Shown: positions 1-9,799, counted from the stretch's first letter. The stretch is 64,000 nucleotides of DNA from Lactococcus protaetiae (GCF_006965445.1 NZ_CP041356.1:2604001-2668000), one strand, 5' to 3'. Numbers and translations: made by a program. Notes: generated by a model from the letters alone, not told the origin.

Positions 1-56
1 ATTGATTTCTCAGTCTCCGTTAATTTTTTAAAATCTACTTTCCCTAAAAATGCCAT
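1..56 (-). CDS. 5' end of an unidentified gene (partial)
   Basis: An ATG on the minus strand at 56-54 follows a good ribosome binding site (AAAGGAG at about 65-71) and opens a frame that stays open to the window edge. The first 18 residues read MAFLGKVDFKKLTETEKS. The 'LTETEKS' piece resembles the start of RpiR-type regulators, but 18 residues are too few to assign a family. Only the start is in the window, so function stays open. Confidence 0.5.
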   Translation of the reverse strand, partial: MAFLGKVDFKKLTETEKS

Positions 57-202
57 TTTTTTATTGCTCCTTTGAAGTAATTATTTCAATTTCTAAGGGT
101 GTTCTAAATCCATGCTAGTTTATCCATCCCACTTCACCGTTCAGCTATGCAATATAGTCGCTTAGTCAGGGCAAAACATTATTTTTGAAAGCCCTTCAAT
201 TT

Positions 203-1546
203 TTAAGGTTTAATACGATTAATCATTCGTGGGAATGGAATAGCTTCACGAATATGTTCTGTACCTGCCGCAAAAGTGACCATTCTCTCAAGACCGAGTC
301 CAAAACCTGCGTGTGGTACTGAACCAAATTTACGAAGCTCCAAGTACCATTCGTAGTCTGCTGGATCTAGACCAAAGTCAGCAATTTTCTGAAGCAACAA
401 ATCATAATCTGTCTCACGCTCAGAACCACCGATAATCTCTCCATAACCTTCTGGTGCAAGCAAATCGGCACAGAGGACACGTTCAGGATTACCAGGTACT
501 GGACGCATATAAAAGGCCTTGAAGCTTGCTGGATAATTAATCACAAAGGTTGGGACACCATAAAAGTTTGACAACCAAGTTTCGTGTGGAGAACCAAAAT
601 CATCACCATGCTCTACGTGCTCATAGTCTGTGTCTTCATCGTGTTCGTGTGCTTGCAGTAAATCTATCGCATCATCGTAAGATACTCTCATAAATGGCGT
701 ATCAATATATTTTTGTAAAAGACTGGTATCACGTTCTAGTGTTTCTAACGCATAAGCTGCATTATCCAAAACACCTTGTAACAAGGCTTTGACATAGGCT
801 TCTTGAATATCCAAAGATTCATCATGTGTCACAAAAGGATACTCAGCATCCATCATCCAAAACTCTGTTAAGTGACGACGAGTCTTAGATTTTTCTGCAC
901 GGAAAACAGGACCAAAGTCAAAAACGCGACCAAGTGCCATGGCACCAGCTTCGAGATAAAGTTGTCCAGATTGGCTTAAAAATGCAGGATTGCCAAAGTA
1001 GTCTGTTTCAAAAAGTTCTGTCGTATTTTCAGCCGCATTACCTGAAAGAATCGGAGAATCAAACTTGATAAAACCATTTTTAGCAAAGAAATCATAGCTC
1101 GCATAGATGATGGCATTGCGGATTTGCATAATCGCCATTTGACGTTTTGAACGCAACCAAAGATGACGATTATCTAATAAAAACTCAACTCCATGCTCTT
1201 TTGGCGTGATTGGATAATCTTGTGAAGTTCCTATGACTTCAAGGTCAGTCACATCCAGTTCATAGCCAAATTTTGAGCGAACATCTTCTTTAACTACGCC
1301 TGTCACGTAAACAGAAGTTTCTTGGGACAAGTGTTTGATTGCATCAAACTTGGCAACTCCAATTTCTTCGCCATATTTTTCTATCATGTTTGGCTTAAAT
1401 ACTACTGCTTGGAAAAAAGCAGTCCCATCACGCAGCTGGAGAAATTGAAGTTTTCCTTTACCGGATTTGTCAGCAACCCAAGCACCGATTTTTACTGTTT
1501 CACCGATGTGTTTTTTCACATCAATGATTGAAATTAAGTCTTTCAT
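203..1546 (-). CDS. asnS: asparaginyl-tRNA synthetase
   Basis: Charges tRNA-Asn with asparagine in the cytoplasm (class IIb synthetase). The 447 residues match the family's usual length. An N-terminal OB-fold anticodon-binding domain covers about residues 15-110 ([20 protein letters not shown]). The catalytic core shows class II motif 2 ([15 protein letters not shown], about 215-230) and motif 3 (GFGLGLERM near residue 425). The conserved AENTTELFE segment near residue 175 fits AsnRS rather than AspRS. The ATG overlaps the stop of the upstream small membrane gene by four bases (ATGA), so the two are probably translationally coupled. It ends the run ypmB-aspC-two small genes-asnS, an order shared with Bacillus (ypmB-aspB-asnS). 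Confidence 0.97.
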   Translation of the reverse strand: MKDLISIIDVKKHIGETVKIGAWVADKSGKGKLQFLQLRDGTAFFQAVVFKPNMIEKYGEEIGVAKFDAIKHLSQETSVYVTGVVKEDVRSKFGYELDVTDLEVIGTSQDYPITPKEHGVEFLLDNRHLWLRSKRQMAIMQIRNAIIYASYDFFAKNGFIKFDSPILSGNAAENTTELFETDYFGNPAFLSQSGQLYLEAGAMALGRVFDFGPVFRAEKSKTRRHLTEFWMMDAEYPFVTHDESLDIQEAYVKALLQGVLDNAAYALETLERDTSLLQKYIDTPFMRVSYDDAIDLLQAHEHDEDTDYEHVEHGDDFGSPHETWLSNFYGVPTFVINYPASFKAFYMRPVPGNPERVLCADLLAPEGYGEIIGGSERETDYDLLLQKIADFGLDPADYEWYLELRKFGSVPHAGFGLGLERMVTFAAGTEHIREAIPFPRMINRIKP

Positions 1547-1818
1547 AAATAAGTCCTTCTATAATTTTTGATTGATTCTAGTGTGTGATAAAAATAGTGT
1601 ACTAATGCGCCCAAAGATAAAATTATCAGAATAAGCTTTGTGATAAATTGGGGAACAATCAAGGCAAATATTCCGACAATAATCGCAAATCCAAGCACAA
1701 TAAGTGTTCGAAAAATACCTTGAATCCAAAATCTTTTCTTGCTTTTTCCTTGTTTTGTCGCTCCAAACAAAGTTTGAATGATAATGTCTCCAAATAAATC
1801 AGCGAACAATTCAGTCAT
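1543..1818 (-). CDS. small membrane protein, hypothetical
   Basis: A 91-residue protein starting [11 protein letters not shown]. This ATG overlaps the stop codon of the upstream gene by one base (TAATG), which favours it over an upstream in-frame start that would add 12 residues. A soluble N-terminus and a basic stretch ([10 protein letters not shown]) are followed by two adjacent hydrophobic segments at about residues 37-58 and 60-76, giving a probable helical hairpin in the membrane. No family was recognised. Tight packing between the preceding small gene and asnS implies cotranscription. Confidence 0.8.
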   Translation of the reverse strand: MTELFADLFGDIIIQTLFGATKQGKSKKRFWIQGIFRTLIVLGFAIIVGIFALIVPQFITKLILIILSLGALVHYFYHTLESIKNYRRTYL

Positions 1819-2147
1819 TAGTACAATTCCTCTTCTGAGAATTTTTCTAACCAAATTTCTTTTAGGATTTTTAAATCCTCTTTAAATGCTTGAGTGCTTT
1901 GAAGTTCATCTTTTTTGAGTTCTTCTAAAACTTCGAATTCAAAAGCTGCAGTTTTTGCATCTTTTTCGATGGCATAAGGTAAGCCATTCCCCGTTTTTCT
2001 TGCAAACTCAAAACGATTTTTTGCCCCTCCTAAATCAGGTGCAATATCAATATATTTTTTACCTGTGCTTAGGTTTTTGTAGACTACAATGCCGCCAATT
2101 TTTTCTGCAAGCTTGTAGGATTTTTTTGCTTCATTTTTATCAAGCAT
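1818..2147 (-). CDS. conserved small protein of unknown function
   Basis: A 109-residue soluble, charged protein (MLDKNEAKKSYKLAEKIGG). It has a predicted beta-rich N-terminal half and a Glu/Lys-rich, probably helical C-terminus. Its start lies eight bases inside the end of aspC and its stop overlaps the next start, so it is coupled on both sides within the aspC-asnS operon. No domain was recognised. Confidence 0.8.
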   Translation of the reverse strand: MLDKNEAKKSYKLAEKIGGIVVYKNLSTGKKYIDIAPDLGGAKNRFEFARKTGNGLPYAIEKDAKTAAFEFEVLEELKKDELQSTQAFKEDLKILKEIWLEKFSEEELY

Positions 2148-3321
2148 CCATCCACTCCTTAATCCGCCTTACTGCTTCTTCTAGAGTTTCTAAATCTGTT
2201 GAATAGCTCAAACGAACATTTTCTTTGGCACCAAAACCAGCGCCTGTTACAAGTGCTACACCTGCTTCTTCAAGAATTGCTGTAGTAAACGCGGTCACAT
2301 CATCATAGCCTTTAATTTTCATCGCTTCTAGCACTTTAGGAAAGAGATAGAATGCACCACTAGGTTTAACGACTTCAAAACCAGAAATTTCTGCAAGTTT
2401 TGGATAAATCACATTTAGTCGTTCTTCAAAAGCGGCGTGCATTTTCTTAAAGTCCTCATCTGCTCCAGAAAAAGCTTCGATAGCTGCATATTGCGCAACG
2501 GCTGTAGGATTAGACGTCGTTTGACTTGCGATTTTAGTCATTGCACTAATAATTTCTGAATCTCCAACAGCAACACCGATTCGCCAGCCCGTCATCGCAT
2601 AGGTTTTTGATGCTCCGTTGATAACCATTGTACGCTCCCGAATTTTATCTGAAAGACTAGATATCGCTGTAAATTCCGCACCATTATAAACTAATTGATG
2701 GTAGATATCATCTGCTAAAATCAATAAATCATTTGCAACTGCCCATTCTCCAATATGTTTTAACTCTTCTTTGGAATAAACCATTCCTGTCGGATTGGAC
2801 GGAGAGTTGAGTAGCAAAATTTTAGTTTTATTCGTTTTGGCAGCTTCTAGTTGCTCAACTGTGACTTTAAAATGATTCTCTTGTTGAGCCTTTACAATGA
2901 CAGGCTTACCTCCCGCCATTTTAACTTGGTCTACATAGGAAACCCAATAAGGTGCAGGAATAATCACTTCATCATCAGGGTCTAGCGTTGCCATAAAGTA
3001 GGTATAGAGTGCAAATTTTGCTCCAGTAGTAATCAAAATTTCTTTTTTGTCAATCTCATAACCATAAAATCTCTGCCAATAACCTTGCACTGCAGTTTTA
3101 AGTTCAGGTAATCCTCCTGCTTGTGTATAAAAACTCGCCTTACCATTTTCTATTGCAGCAATTGCTGCTTCTCCAATTTTTTTAGGTGTTGGAAAGTCAG
3201 GCTGACCTAGTGTAAGGTCTATAATATCTCTACCTTGAGCTTTTAATTCCTTTGCACGATTTGCTGCCGCTAAGGTTACAGATTCATCCATTTTTAATAC
3301 AAAATCAGAACATTTTTTCAT
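2140..3321 (-). CDS. aspC: pyridoxal-phosphate aspartate aminotransferase (class I)
   Basis: Transfers the amino group between aspartate/2-oxoglutarate and oxaloacetate/glutamate, feeding aspartate and asparagine synthesis. The 393 residues match the AspB/AspC Ib subgroup. Visible landmarks are the N-terminal DLTLGQPDFPTP, the NSPSNPTGMVYSKEEL substrate/PLP segment near residue 170, the PLP-phosphate Asp-Tyr pair in ADDIYHQLVY, the Schiff-base lysine in NGASKTYAMTGWRIG near residue 240, and the carboxylate-binding Arg in the C-terminal ENVRLSYS. Placement two genes upstream of asnS repeats the Bacillus aspB-asnS order and fits a joint aspartate/asparagine role. Some family members act on other amino acids, so substrate is inferred from context. 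Confidence 0.93.
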   Translation of the reverse strand: MKKCSDFVLKMDESVTLAAANRAKELKAQGRDIIDLTLGQPDFPTPKKIGEAAIAAIENGKASFYTQAGGLPELKTAVQGYWQRFYGYEIDKKEILITTGAKFALYTYFMATLDPDDEVIIPAPYWVSYVDQVKMAGGKPVIVKAQQENHFKVTVEQLEAAKTNKTKILLLNSPSNPTGMVYSKEELKHIGEWAVANDLLILADDIYHQLVYNGAEFTAISSLSDKIRERTMVINGASKTYAMTGWRIGVAVGDSEIISAMTKIASQTTSNPTAVAQYAAIEAFSGADEDFKKMHAAFEERLNVIYPKLAEISGFEVVKPSGAFYLFPKVLEAMKIKGYDDVTAFTTAILEEAGVALVTGAGFGAKENVRLSYSTDLETLEEAVRRIKEWMDA

Positions 3322-3370
3322 AATTCCTCCGATAATTTAACTTTCATCTCAAAAATAAAGCACAAATAAT

Positions 3371-3817
3371 CTAGTCTATAAGAACTTTTCCTGATTTAAA
3401 ATCATACACTTTGAAGCCATTACTATTATTTACTTCCCAAGCTGGTTTATTTTTATAAAGTGCAAGCACGACAGACTTTGTATTCTTTGTTGCTAATGTT
3501 GATGGAGAAACGCCTTCGTTGAGATTTACAACGGTTATTGTACCCGCTTTCTTTGGTATTAGAACACCAATCTCTTTGTTATCTTTATCAATTCCGACAA
3601 TAGAATAAGTCGTTGTATCTGTCGTTGCGATGTCAAATGCTTCGGGAGTCTTTAAATCGGTTTTTTTCTTGGCAATTGTAATAGCCTGTGCTCGCATTGA
3701 ATGGTAAGGATTCATACTTTTCCAAAAGAAAAGAGCGGTGGCAAGATAAATCGCTAAGATTACTGTCAATATCCCTATAATAATCTGCGAATGACGAGTC
3801 ATTTTTCGCTTTTTCAT
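3371..3817 (-). CDS. ypmB: YpmB-like membrane-anchored protein (DUF5590)
   Basis: A 148-residue protein with a basic start (MKKRKMTRHS), one transmembrane segment at about residues 12-31, and an extracytoplasmic domain. The domain contains two PepSY-like halves, with ATTDTTTYSIVGIDKDNKEIGV and a terminal VYDFKSGKVLID. A GAGGGA ribosome binding site lies about eight bases before the ATG. In Bacillus, ypmB sits directly before aspB and asnS and close to dinG. The same neighbours are found here, which supports the name. Biochemical role unknown; it is a shadow of no other gene and its hydropathy is convincing. Confidence 0.8.
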   Translation of the reverse strand: MKKRKMTRHSQIIIGILTVILAIYLATALFFWKSMNPYHSMRAQAITIAKKKTDLKTPEAFDIATTDTTTYSIVGIDKDNKEIGVLIPKKAGTITVVNLNEGVSPSTLATKNTKSVVLALYKNKPAWEVNNSNGFKVYDFKSGKVLID

Positions 3818-3841
3818 GTATTTTTTCCCTCAAAATCCAAT

Positions 3842-3857
3842 CTGTCAGTGCTGACAG
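3842..3857. repeat. CTGTCAG dyad (perfect, spacer TG)
   Basis: CTGTCAGTGCTGACAG lies 25 bases upstream of the ypmB start, directly against the end of composite element A. One of about a dozen copies of this palindrome family in the first 39 kb. Confidence 0.85.
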
Positions 3858-3860
3858 ACG

Positions 3861-4415
3861 AATTTATCAAAGCAAGTGCCATGCTATCTCCGCCTTGCGG
3901 CTACGCTGTCGCTGCACCACGGGTATCCATTCGCTCTAAACTGCTAAAGAGCAGCAAGGCAAATGGTTCGCTAAGGCGCTACGTGCTTCGCACGCCGTTC
4001 TACGAACGGTCTCCGCAACTTCGTTGCTCCGCTGTCCATTTGCTTAACTGCTAAAGCAGCAAGAGCAAAAGGCAAAGCGCCTAGTCGCAATCGGAATCCC
4101 TCTTAACTACCTAGGTGTAACAACTAGCATATCCGTAAGTTGCTAAAGCAACAACGGCTATCCTATCTTAGATCGGAGATAAAGCAGCACTATGCTTCGA
4201 AGTTCGTCCGACTGCCCTAGGGCGTTAGTGCTTTAGCACTTAGGCTTCTGGGACAGGGTGACCTCATATCAAAGATGTGAGGTTGTACCCTAAATTCAGT
4301 GGTGAGTTGCCCTTTTATCAGTCGCTTTGCCTTTTGCTTAGCAGCGAAGATAGCGACTAGAGAAAATGGACAAATGTTTTATGAAAATCCCACTGAATAA
4401 GTCTTGACTTCATTT
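3861..4415. repeat. composite intergenic element A (555 bp)
   Basis: Fills the space between dinG and ypmB. One end is the sequence at 3861-3890 (AATTTATCAAAGCAAGTGCC, then ATGCTATCTCCGCC). The other end, at 4390-4415, is CCCACTGAATAAGTCTTGAC followed by TTCATT. Both ends recur in elements B, D, F1 and H. The inside is a patchwork of short hairpins such as CTGCTAAAGCAGC and GTGCTTCGCAC, plus the module GCGAAGATAGCGACTAGAG and ATGGACAAATG at about 4345-4380. No coding capacity is credible: open frames across it are accidental. It separates genes that are adjacent in relatives. Confidence 0.8.
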
Positions 4416-4433
4416 TTGTTCAACTATTTTTTA

Positions 4434-6806
4434 TTATATCAAAAATTTTCTGATTTCGCTGATAGCATCGTGTAAGCCAAATTTTTTGACTGGTAGCGCT
4501 CCTGCCAAATTTTTACGCATTTTTTTTGCATAAGATTTTCCTGACAAACGCTTATCAAGAACTATAATACTCGAATATTGATTTTTTCTGCGATTGACTC
4601 TTCCCAATGCTTGTCGTAGCTTGAGTGTTGCCATCGGAACATTAAAATCATAAAAAGGATTCTCAAATTTTGCAGCATATTTTTTTGTCAAAATATCATC
4701 TGGTGTTGCGAAAGGAAGCCTTGGAATGACTAACAGCAAGCGGTTTTGTTTGTCAAAATCTACTCCCTCCCAAAATGAACCCAAGCCAAGTAAAATTTTA
4801 CTTTCACCTTTATCAAATTTTTTCTTGAGTTGTGCAGGTGTACCATTGATTTCTTGAGCCAAAATATTGAAACCATCTGCAGACAGTTTTTCCGCGACAA
4901 AAGTCAATGAAATTTTGGAAGTAAAGAGTACAATAATTGGCAAATTAAGCGTTGCAAGTTCTTCAATAGTGGCTGCCGTGTAATTTGAGTAATCAACGAC
5001 ACTAGTATTCTTGACATTGGGACCATCAGTAAGTGCAAATAATTCTTGATTTTTCGCTTGTTCTCCCTCAATTTTGAAGAAACGATAGTCATCAAATCCT
5101 AATAAATCAGGAAAAGACGGCTTATCTTTTGACAGCGACAAGGTTGCGCCGAGCATAAATAGCTTTGTCTCTTTTGGGATAAGCTTACTGAAGTTATAAA
5201 AATCTTGTTTGCTTGCAAAAATTTTGTCATTTTCGCGCCAAATAATGCTATTTGGTACTGACAGAATTTCTGTCAGTGCTGACAGCTTTAATTCTTCCGA
5301 ATCTATTTTTATTTTTTCTAAATTTAGCTCTTTTTTATTGAGTTGAAAGACTAGACTTTCTTCTAGGCGCTTAATCAACTGTGGATTTTCTGAATTTTCA
5401 ATGTCTATCTTGATGAGCTCGTCAGTAATTTTGACAGACTGTTGACCTGCATTTTCCATAATCGGAAAAAGTTGCTGCGCTTCATCGACAACTAGAATGC
5501 GATCTTCAAGAAAGTTTTCCGGATAATCAGCAAGACGCTCAACAAGATAGGCATGATTGACGACTTCTACTTGGGAAACTTTTGCTTTTTCTTGCGCTCG
5601 TAGCCAGAAATCTTGCTCATAATGAAATTGCTTGGTATTAATAGATCCATCATGACTGATTGCAGCAAAATATTCAGCGTTTGTCATGACTTTTGATAGC
5701 TCGTCAAGCTCTCCTGTGGTCGTTTCAGTAAGCCAGACCAACACTTTCATTTTGAAAATCTCAAAATTTTTCCCATCTGTATTATTGAGCAAGAGTTTTG
5801 AGAATTTATGAAGTGAAATATAATTTCTTGTCCCTATAATTTTGGACATTTTTATGCCAAATGTGTGTTCCAACTTTGGTCCGACGTCTCGGAGCAACTG
5901 ACTTTGTAAAACTTTTGTCGCTGTGGAAATGACCACTTTTTTATCTGCCATGAGCAGCGGAAGCAGGTAACCATAGGTTTTTCCCATTCCTGTAGGCGCT
6001 TCAATGAAAGTCGCTTGTGGAAATGCCAATTCGGCTTCCATTATTTCTGACAATTTTACTTGTTTTTCACGTACTGACAGCTCTAGTTTACTGATATTTT
6101 CTGAAAAACTTGCTGACAGATTGTTGTCAGTGCTGACAGAAATTTTGTCAGTAAATTTTTTCGTTGCAATATTGTGAACAAGTGTTATTCCATCGGGATG
6201 TAGCGCTGTCTTGGTTAATTGTTCTTGCAAGAAGAGTTTACTTTCATAAAGCAAGTTGTCTGAATGTCGAAGTAATTCTTCCAAGCTTGCTCTTGGCAAT
6301 TTTTGAATTTTGTTTTCTATTTTTAATAAAAGTTCGGCTGTTGCATACGCATCAGAGAGTGCTGCATGAGGATGCTCATGAGAAAGATTTAATTTTTCGC
6401 TTAGACTTTCCAGACCATATTTTTCAAAAGTAGGATAGAAAACACGAGCTAAATCAACGGTATCAATCCGTGGCATTGGAGGAAATTCTAAACCAATGTT
6501 TAGAAAACTCTTTTCCAAAAGTCCATAATCAAACTTTGCATTGTGGGCAACAAAGATACAATCTTCTAAAACTTTTCTCACTTTTGATGCAACTTTTGAA
6601 AAATCCGGTGCCAAACTCAAACGTTCATCTGACAGCCCTGTCAGCTCACTAATCCTTGGCATAAGCAACTCATGAGGATTAACATCCGTTGCATAAGTTC
6701 CAATAATCGCACCATCTTCAACCAGCGCAATCCCAACCTGTATAATCTTATTTTCACTACTATGAGCATCGGTCGCTTCCAGATCCACCACAGCATATCG
6801 AGTCAT
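4434..6806 (-). CDS. dinG: DinG-family protein: 3'-5' exonuclease domain plus superfamily 2 helicase-like domain
   Basis: Acts on nucleic acid in DNA repair or processing. Residues 1-170 form a DEDDh exonuclease: AVVDLEATD, VAHNAKFDYGLL and HAALSDAYATAELL carry the acidic and His residues. After a linker, the helicase-like part has Walker A EAPTGMGKTYGYLLP (about 268), Walker B VVDEAQQL, GLGSFWEGVDF (motif V) and QALGRVNRR (motif VI). The iron-sulfur cysteines of Escherichia coli DinG are absent, as in Bacillus, where DinG behaves as a nuclease rather than a helicase. The ATG at 6806 follows GGGTGAG; a GTG nine bases upstream also opens the frame but has no ribosome binding site. Two CTGTCAG dyads lie inside linker regions. 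About 790 residues. Confidence 0.92.
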   Translation of the reverse strand: MTRYAVVDLEATDAHSSENKIIQVGIALVEDGAIIGTYATDVNPHELLMPRISELTGLSDERLSLAPDFSKVASKVRKVLEDCIFVAHNAKFDYGLLEKSFLNIGLEFPPMPRIDTVDLARVFYPTFEKYGLESLSEKLNLSHEHPHAALSDAYATAELLLKIENKIQKLPRASLEELLRHSDNLLYESKLFLQEQLTKTALHPDGITLVHNIATKKFTDKISVSTDNNLSASFSENISKLELSVREKQVKLSEIMEAELAFPQATFIEAPTGMGKTYGYLLPLLMADKKVVISTATKVLQSQLLRDVGPKLEHTFGIKMSKIIGTRNYISLHKFSKLLLNNTDGKNFEIFKMKVLVWLTETTTGELDELSKVMTNAEYFAAISHDGSINTKQFHYEQDFWLRAQEKAKVSQVEVVNHAYLVERLADYPENFLEDRILVVDEAQQLFPIMENAGQQSVKITDELIKIDIENSENPQLIKRLEESLVFQLNKKELNLEKIKIDSEELKLSALTEILSVPNSIIWRENDKIFASKQDFYNFSKLIPKETKLFMLGATLSLSKDKPSFPDLLGFDDYRFFKIEGEQAKNQELFALTDGPNVKNTSVVDYSNYTAATIEELATLNLPIIVLFTSKISLTFVAEKLSADGFNILAQEINGTPAQLKKKFDKGESKILLGLGSFWEGVDFDKQNRLLLVIPRLPFATPDDILTKKYAAKFENPFYDFNVPMATLKLRQALGRVNRRKNQYSSIIVLDKRLSGKSYAKKMRKNLAGALPVKKFGLHDAISEIRKFLI
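5270..5285. repeat. CTGTCAG dyad inside dinG
   Basis: A perfect CTGTCAGTGCTGACAG within the coding sequence, with another single arm (CTGACAG) at 5258-5264. On the minus strand it encodes part of LSALTEILSV in a non-motif region of the protein. Confidence 0.85.
6124..6139. repeat. CTGTCAG dyad inside dinG (one mismatch)
   Basis: TTGTCAGTGCTGACAG, preceded by a further arm (CTGACAG at 6112-6118) and followed by TTGTCAG at 6145-6151. Together they encode ISVSTDNNLSAS in the linker between the exonuclease and helicase-like domains. Confidence 0.8.
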
Positions 6807-6845
6807 ATTTCTCACCCATTTCTTATCTTTTCTTAAAAGTCACTT

Positions 6846-6861
6846 TTGTCAGTACTGACAG
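6846..6861. repeat. CTGTCAG dyad in the dinG 5' leader
   Basis: TTGTCAGTACTGACAG lies between the extended -10 promoter of dinG and its start codon, so it would be in the transcript leader and could form a short hairpin. Confidence 0.8.
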
Positions 6862-6889
6862 AAGCACTTTTAGAAAATTCACTTTATCA

Positions 6890-6898
6890 ATTATACCA
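6890..6898 (-). promoter_or_regulatory. extended -10 promoter of dinG
   Basis: The minus strand reads TGGTATAAT, an extended -10 hexamer about 85 bases upstream of the dinG ATG. The -35 region is poor, as is common for TGn-type promoters. Confidence 0.5.
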
Positions 6899-6932
6899 CA
6901 AACCGATTTTGGAACAGTTTTCTTTTTACAAA

Positions 6933-6964
6933 TTGACAAAATTAGAGTAAAATTAAAATATAAA
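6933..6964 (+). promoter_or_regulatory. possible promoter of the uspA gene
   Basis: TTGACA at 6933-6938 is followed by the A/T-rich stretch TTAAAATATAAAG; the best -10 matches (TAAAAT or TATAAA) give spacers of 15 or 20, so the match is imperfect. It would leave a leader of about 200 bases before uspA, in which I see no known riboswitch. Confidence 0.35.
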
Positions 6965-7175
6965 GAAGAAACAATTAGATTGAGTTTATCTTTCCGCCTT
7001 AAGTCCTGTTAATCCAAGATTATTTCTCTAGATTAGCTTCCTAGCTGTTATAGCTTGAGTTTTCAATACAACATTTAGTAAGAATCTAGTGACGGCGGAG
7101 ATGATAAGACAGCCTGATTCAAGAATTTTGGTTCGTCCTGTCAAAGATAGCTCACATTTTGAAAAGGAGTCGCTT

Positions 7176-7613
7176 ATGTTAGATAACTACAAAAAAATTC
7201 TCGTCGGACTTGATGGTTCAGTAGAAGCTACCAAAGCTTTTGACAAAGCTGTAGCAACTGCTCTTCGCAATGATGCCGAACTCGTCATCGCCAACATCAT
7301 TGACCTTCGCGCCTTCCAATCCATCTCAGCCTATGACTCCGTAGTCGCTGATGACACGCATAAAGGGGCTGAAAACCTGATTCGTGACTTTGCTGATGAT
7401 GCCCAAAAAGCAGGTGTTAAGAGTGTAAAAACTCGCGTTGAATTTGGTTCACCAAAAGTAATGCTTGGTCAAACACTTCCAAAAGAGGAAAATATTGACC
7501 TTATCGTCCTTGGTGCTACAGGTCTTTCTTACATCGAAAGAATTTTCATTGGTTCTGTTGCCGATTATATTATCAAAAATGCACCTTGCGATGTCCTTGT
7601 TGTTCGTCAATAA
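7176..7613 (+). CDS. uspA: universal stress protein UspA family
   Basis: A 145-residue cytoplasmic protein with an alpha/beta nucleotide-binding fold. The start MLDNYKKILVGLDGS at 7176 follows AAAAGGAG at 7163-7170; the longer frame upstream of it has no such site and is not protein-like. The ATP-binding signature is present near the end: GATGLSYIERIFIGSVADYI, then PCDVLVVRQ, matching G-2x-G-9x-G-[S/T]. It stands alone on the plus strand between two minus-strand genes and is closed by a terminator that uses the CTGTCAG dyad. The role is probably stress survival; the target is unknown. Confidence 0.92.
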   Translation: MLDNYKKILVGLDGSVEATKAFDKAVATALRNDAELVIANIIDLRAFQSISAYDSVVADDTHKGAENLIRDFADDAQKAGVKSVKTRVEFGSPKVMLGQTLPKEENIDLIVLGATGLSYIERIFIGSVADYIIKNAPCDVLVVRQ

Positions 7614-7638
7614 TCTAATAAAATTTTACTCACTTACA

Positions 7639-7672
7639 AAAACTCTGTCAGCATACTGACAGAGTTTTTTTA
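7639..7672. terminator. uspA terminator built on a CTGTCAG dyad
   Basis: The perfect dyad CTGTCAGCATACTGACAG at 7645-7662 is extended by flanking AAAACT/AGTTTT to a stem of about 13 pairs and followed by a T-run on the plus strand. The A-run on the other side makes it usable in both directions. Confidence 0.88.
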
Positions 7673-7701
7673 TTAATATCATCACTATTGAAGTGATTAT
7701 T

Positions 7702-9413
7702 TCATTTATCCTCTTTGCTCACTGTTTTTATCCGTAATTTTTCTAGCAAAAGTTTATTAATTCCCTTAGGATTCTGAGCTTTGATAATAGCATAAGCATA
7801 GCTAAAACCGAATGGTTTAGGAGCATAAGCAATAAAACGTTCCTGCCAATCCGTCGGGGCAAATTTCTTCTTCGCCTGATAAAGTCCTTTAAAACCATAT
7901 ACACCATTCATATTTTCATAAATAAACTGCAAAAGTTGATTGGTCACAGAGTTGTCCTCAGAACCAATATTTGCAAGCGGACATAATCCCAAATTTCCCC
8001 ATATAACACCCTCTGCACGCATTTTAGAAAAAGCTTCAAACATAATAATTTCCATTGTCCCATTTGGCGCATCAGAGAGTCTACGGGTTACATCAGCCAT
8101 ATAAGCTTTTCCACCTTCATAAGGGACAAAAACAACCATGGCAATCAGATTCCCCTTTGCATCTTTTGCATAAAAATATCGTCTTCTATGAGGACTATCA
8201 AGAGATAAATCTCCTAACATAAATCCAAGTTCAGCACCTTTTACTTTAAACCACTCTTTTGAAATGTGATTAAGTCCTTGCTCAATCTCCATCTCTCGTT
8301 TTACTAACGGCTGATATTCTTCCACAGTAATTCCCAACCGTCTCGCATGATTAATATTTGCTCGCGCCTTAGCTGCCTTCTTCCCCTTCATATCATAATT
8401 TGCTAGGCGAATACAAGCATCTTCTCCAATCTTAATCAATCCAAAACCAAAATCTTCGTAAGCGTGCCTCAGTTTCTCAGTAATATCAAGAAAAAGTAAT
8501 TTCCAGCCATTCTTGTGTGCAAAACGAGTAATCTCGCCATAAACACAACAGCTTCTTCCTCTTTACAAATCATATCTCCACAAACAACCATCACATTATT
8601 AACAACCATGTAGGCAACCACACCGTTAATCATCTCACCAAAAAAATAATCCTTATCCTTCTCTAAAGCAAGATAAGCCATTGGATTTTGCCCATACTCA
8701 TGAACTAAGTTTAAAACATGAGCGCGCTCACGCCCATTAACAATCGGATTGTAAACCAGAGGCTTCAAAATCAAAATAAAAGCAATAATTAAAGAAATCC
8801 AACTCATCGCAATCAGACTAACAGTATATAAAAAATTTTCATGCTGTATAAAATCAGCCCCATGAGTGTCCATTAAAAGTAAGAAACGCACAGAGTGTTT
8901 TAAAGCCAATAAAAAATCATCTGTCCCAGCATAATCTCTTCGCAAAAAAGTCAAACTCAAAATTGCATTGAACAAAGCCAGTCCAAAAGGAATCAAACTC
9001 AAACCAATCGCTCGCCAAGTTTCTCTCCGCTTAGGCACTCTTCTAAAGTCCTTAGCAGTAAACCCTAAAACAAAAAGTATAAATAAAGAAATTAAGGAAG
9101 ATACGGAAAATAAGGTTCCAGTATAATAAAGATGCAAAGCAAACAGCATGGATTGACCAATCATCCCTAAAATCCAAGCAGAACGAACTCTACGATAAAG
9201 ATTAACAGAAACTAATAACCCCAAAACTCCTACCGTAAAAGCAAGGAGACGGTGTGCCATAATCCCATAAGGAGCAATATAATTATAAAAACTTTGTGTC
9301 CTAGCTACTCCCAAAGGATGTAGATGCCAGATATAAAGTCCAGCCACACTCGTAAAACTCATTAAAACCGACAAAAAAATGGCTACATTTTGTAAAGTAT
9401 TTCTCAAACGAAA
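7702..9413 (-). pseudogene. mprF: MprF-like lysylphosphatidylglycerol synthase/flippase, interrupted by one frameshift
   Basis: Such proteins modify phosphatidylglycerol with an amino acid and expose it outside, lowering negative surface charge. The first frame, starting MFRLRNTLQN at 9413 after AGAGAG, has about seven hydrophobic segments and then enters the cytoplasmic DUF2156 synthase domain. It stops at 8469. The rest of that domain is a second frame (to 7702; MADVTRRL, GLCPLANIG, GFKGLYQAKKKFAP). Adding one base to the A5 run at 8491-8495 joins them as GNYFFLDITEKLRHAYEDFG. The product would be about 570 residues, short of the 840-860 of full MprF because it has fewer membrane helices. 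A start at 9467 would lie in element B and is unlikely. Confidence 0.82.
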
Positions 9414-9435
9414 CATGATATTCTCTCTATTACTT

Positions 9436-9795
9436 AATTTATCGAAGGAAGTGCGTGCTATCTCCACCCTTCGGGCTACGCTGTCGATGCTCGCTAAGGC
9501 GCTACGTGCTTCGCACGCCGTTCTGAGAACGGTCTACGCAACTTCGTTGCGCCGCTGTCCGTTTGCTTAGCTGCTAAAGCAGCAAGAGCAAAAGGCAAAG
9601 CGCCTGGTCGCAACATCACTACCTCTTAGGTAGGAGATAAAGCAGCACTATCTTCGCTGCGTTACGCTGTCCATCCTCGCTAAGGTGCTACGTGCTTCGC
9701 ACGCCGTTCTACGGACAGCGGAGCAACGAAGATAGCGACTAGAGAAAATGGACAAATGTTCTACGAAACTCCCGCTGAATAGTCTTGACTTCATT
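9436..9795. repeat. composite intergenic element B (360 bp)
   Basis: Has the same two ends as element A in the same orientation: AATTTATCGAAGGAAGTGCG at 9436-9455, and CCCGCTGAAT then AGTCTTGACTTCATT ending at 9795. Inside are the CTACGTGCTTCGCACGCCG module twice (about 9502 and 9689), CTGCTAAAGCAGCAAGAGC, and the block GCGAAGATAGCGACTAGAG followed by ATGGACAAATG (about 9728-9758). It lies just upstream of mprF. Confidence 0.8.
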
Positions 9796-9799
9796 ATAA

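Noticed and set aside
3791-4054. Plus-strand ORF of 87 codons over element A
   Set aside because: Lies wholly in repeat modules, has no ribosome binding site, and its sequence recurs with shifts and stops in other element copies.
9414-9467. N-terminal extension of mprF starting at 9467
   Set aside because: The added residues are a translation of the end of composite element B; the start at 9413 has an AGAGAG site.
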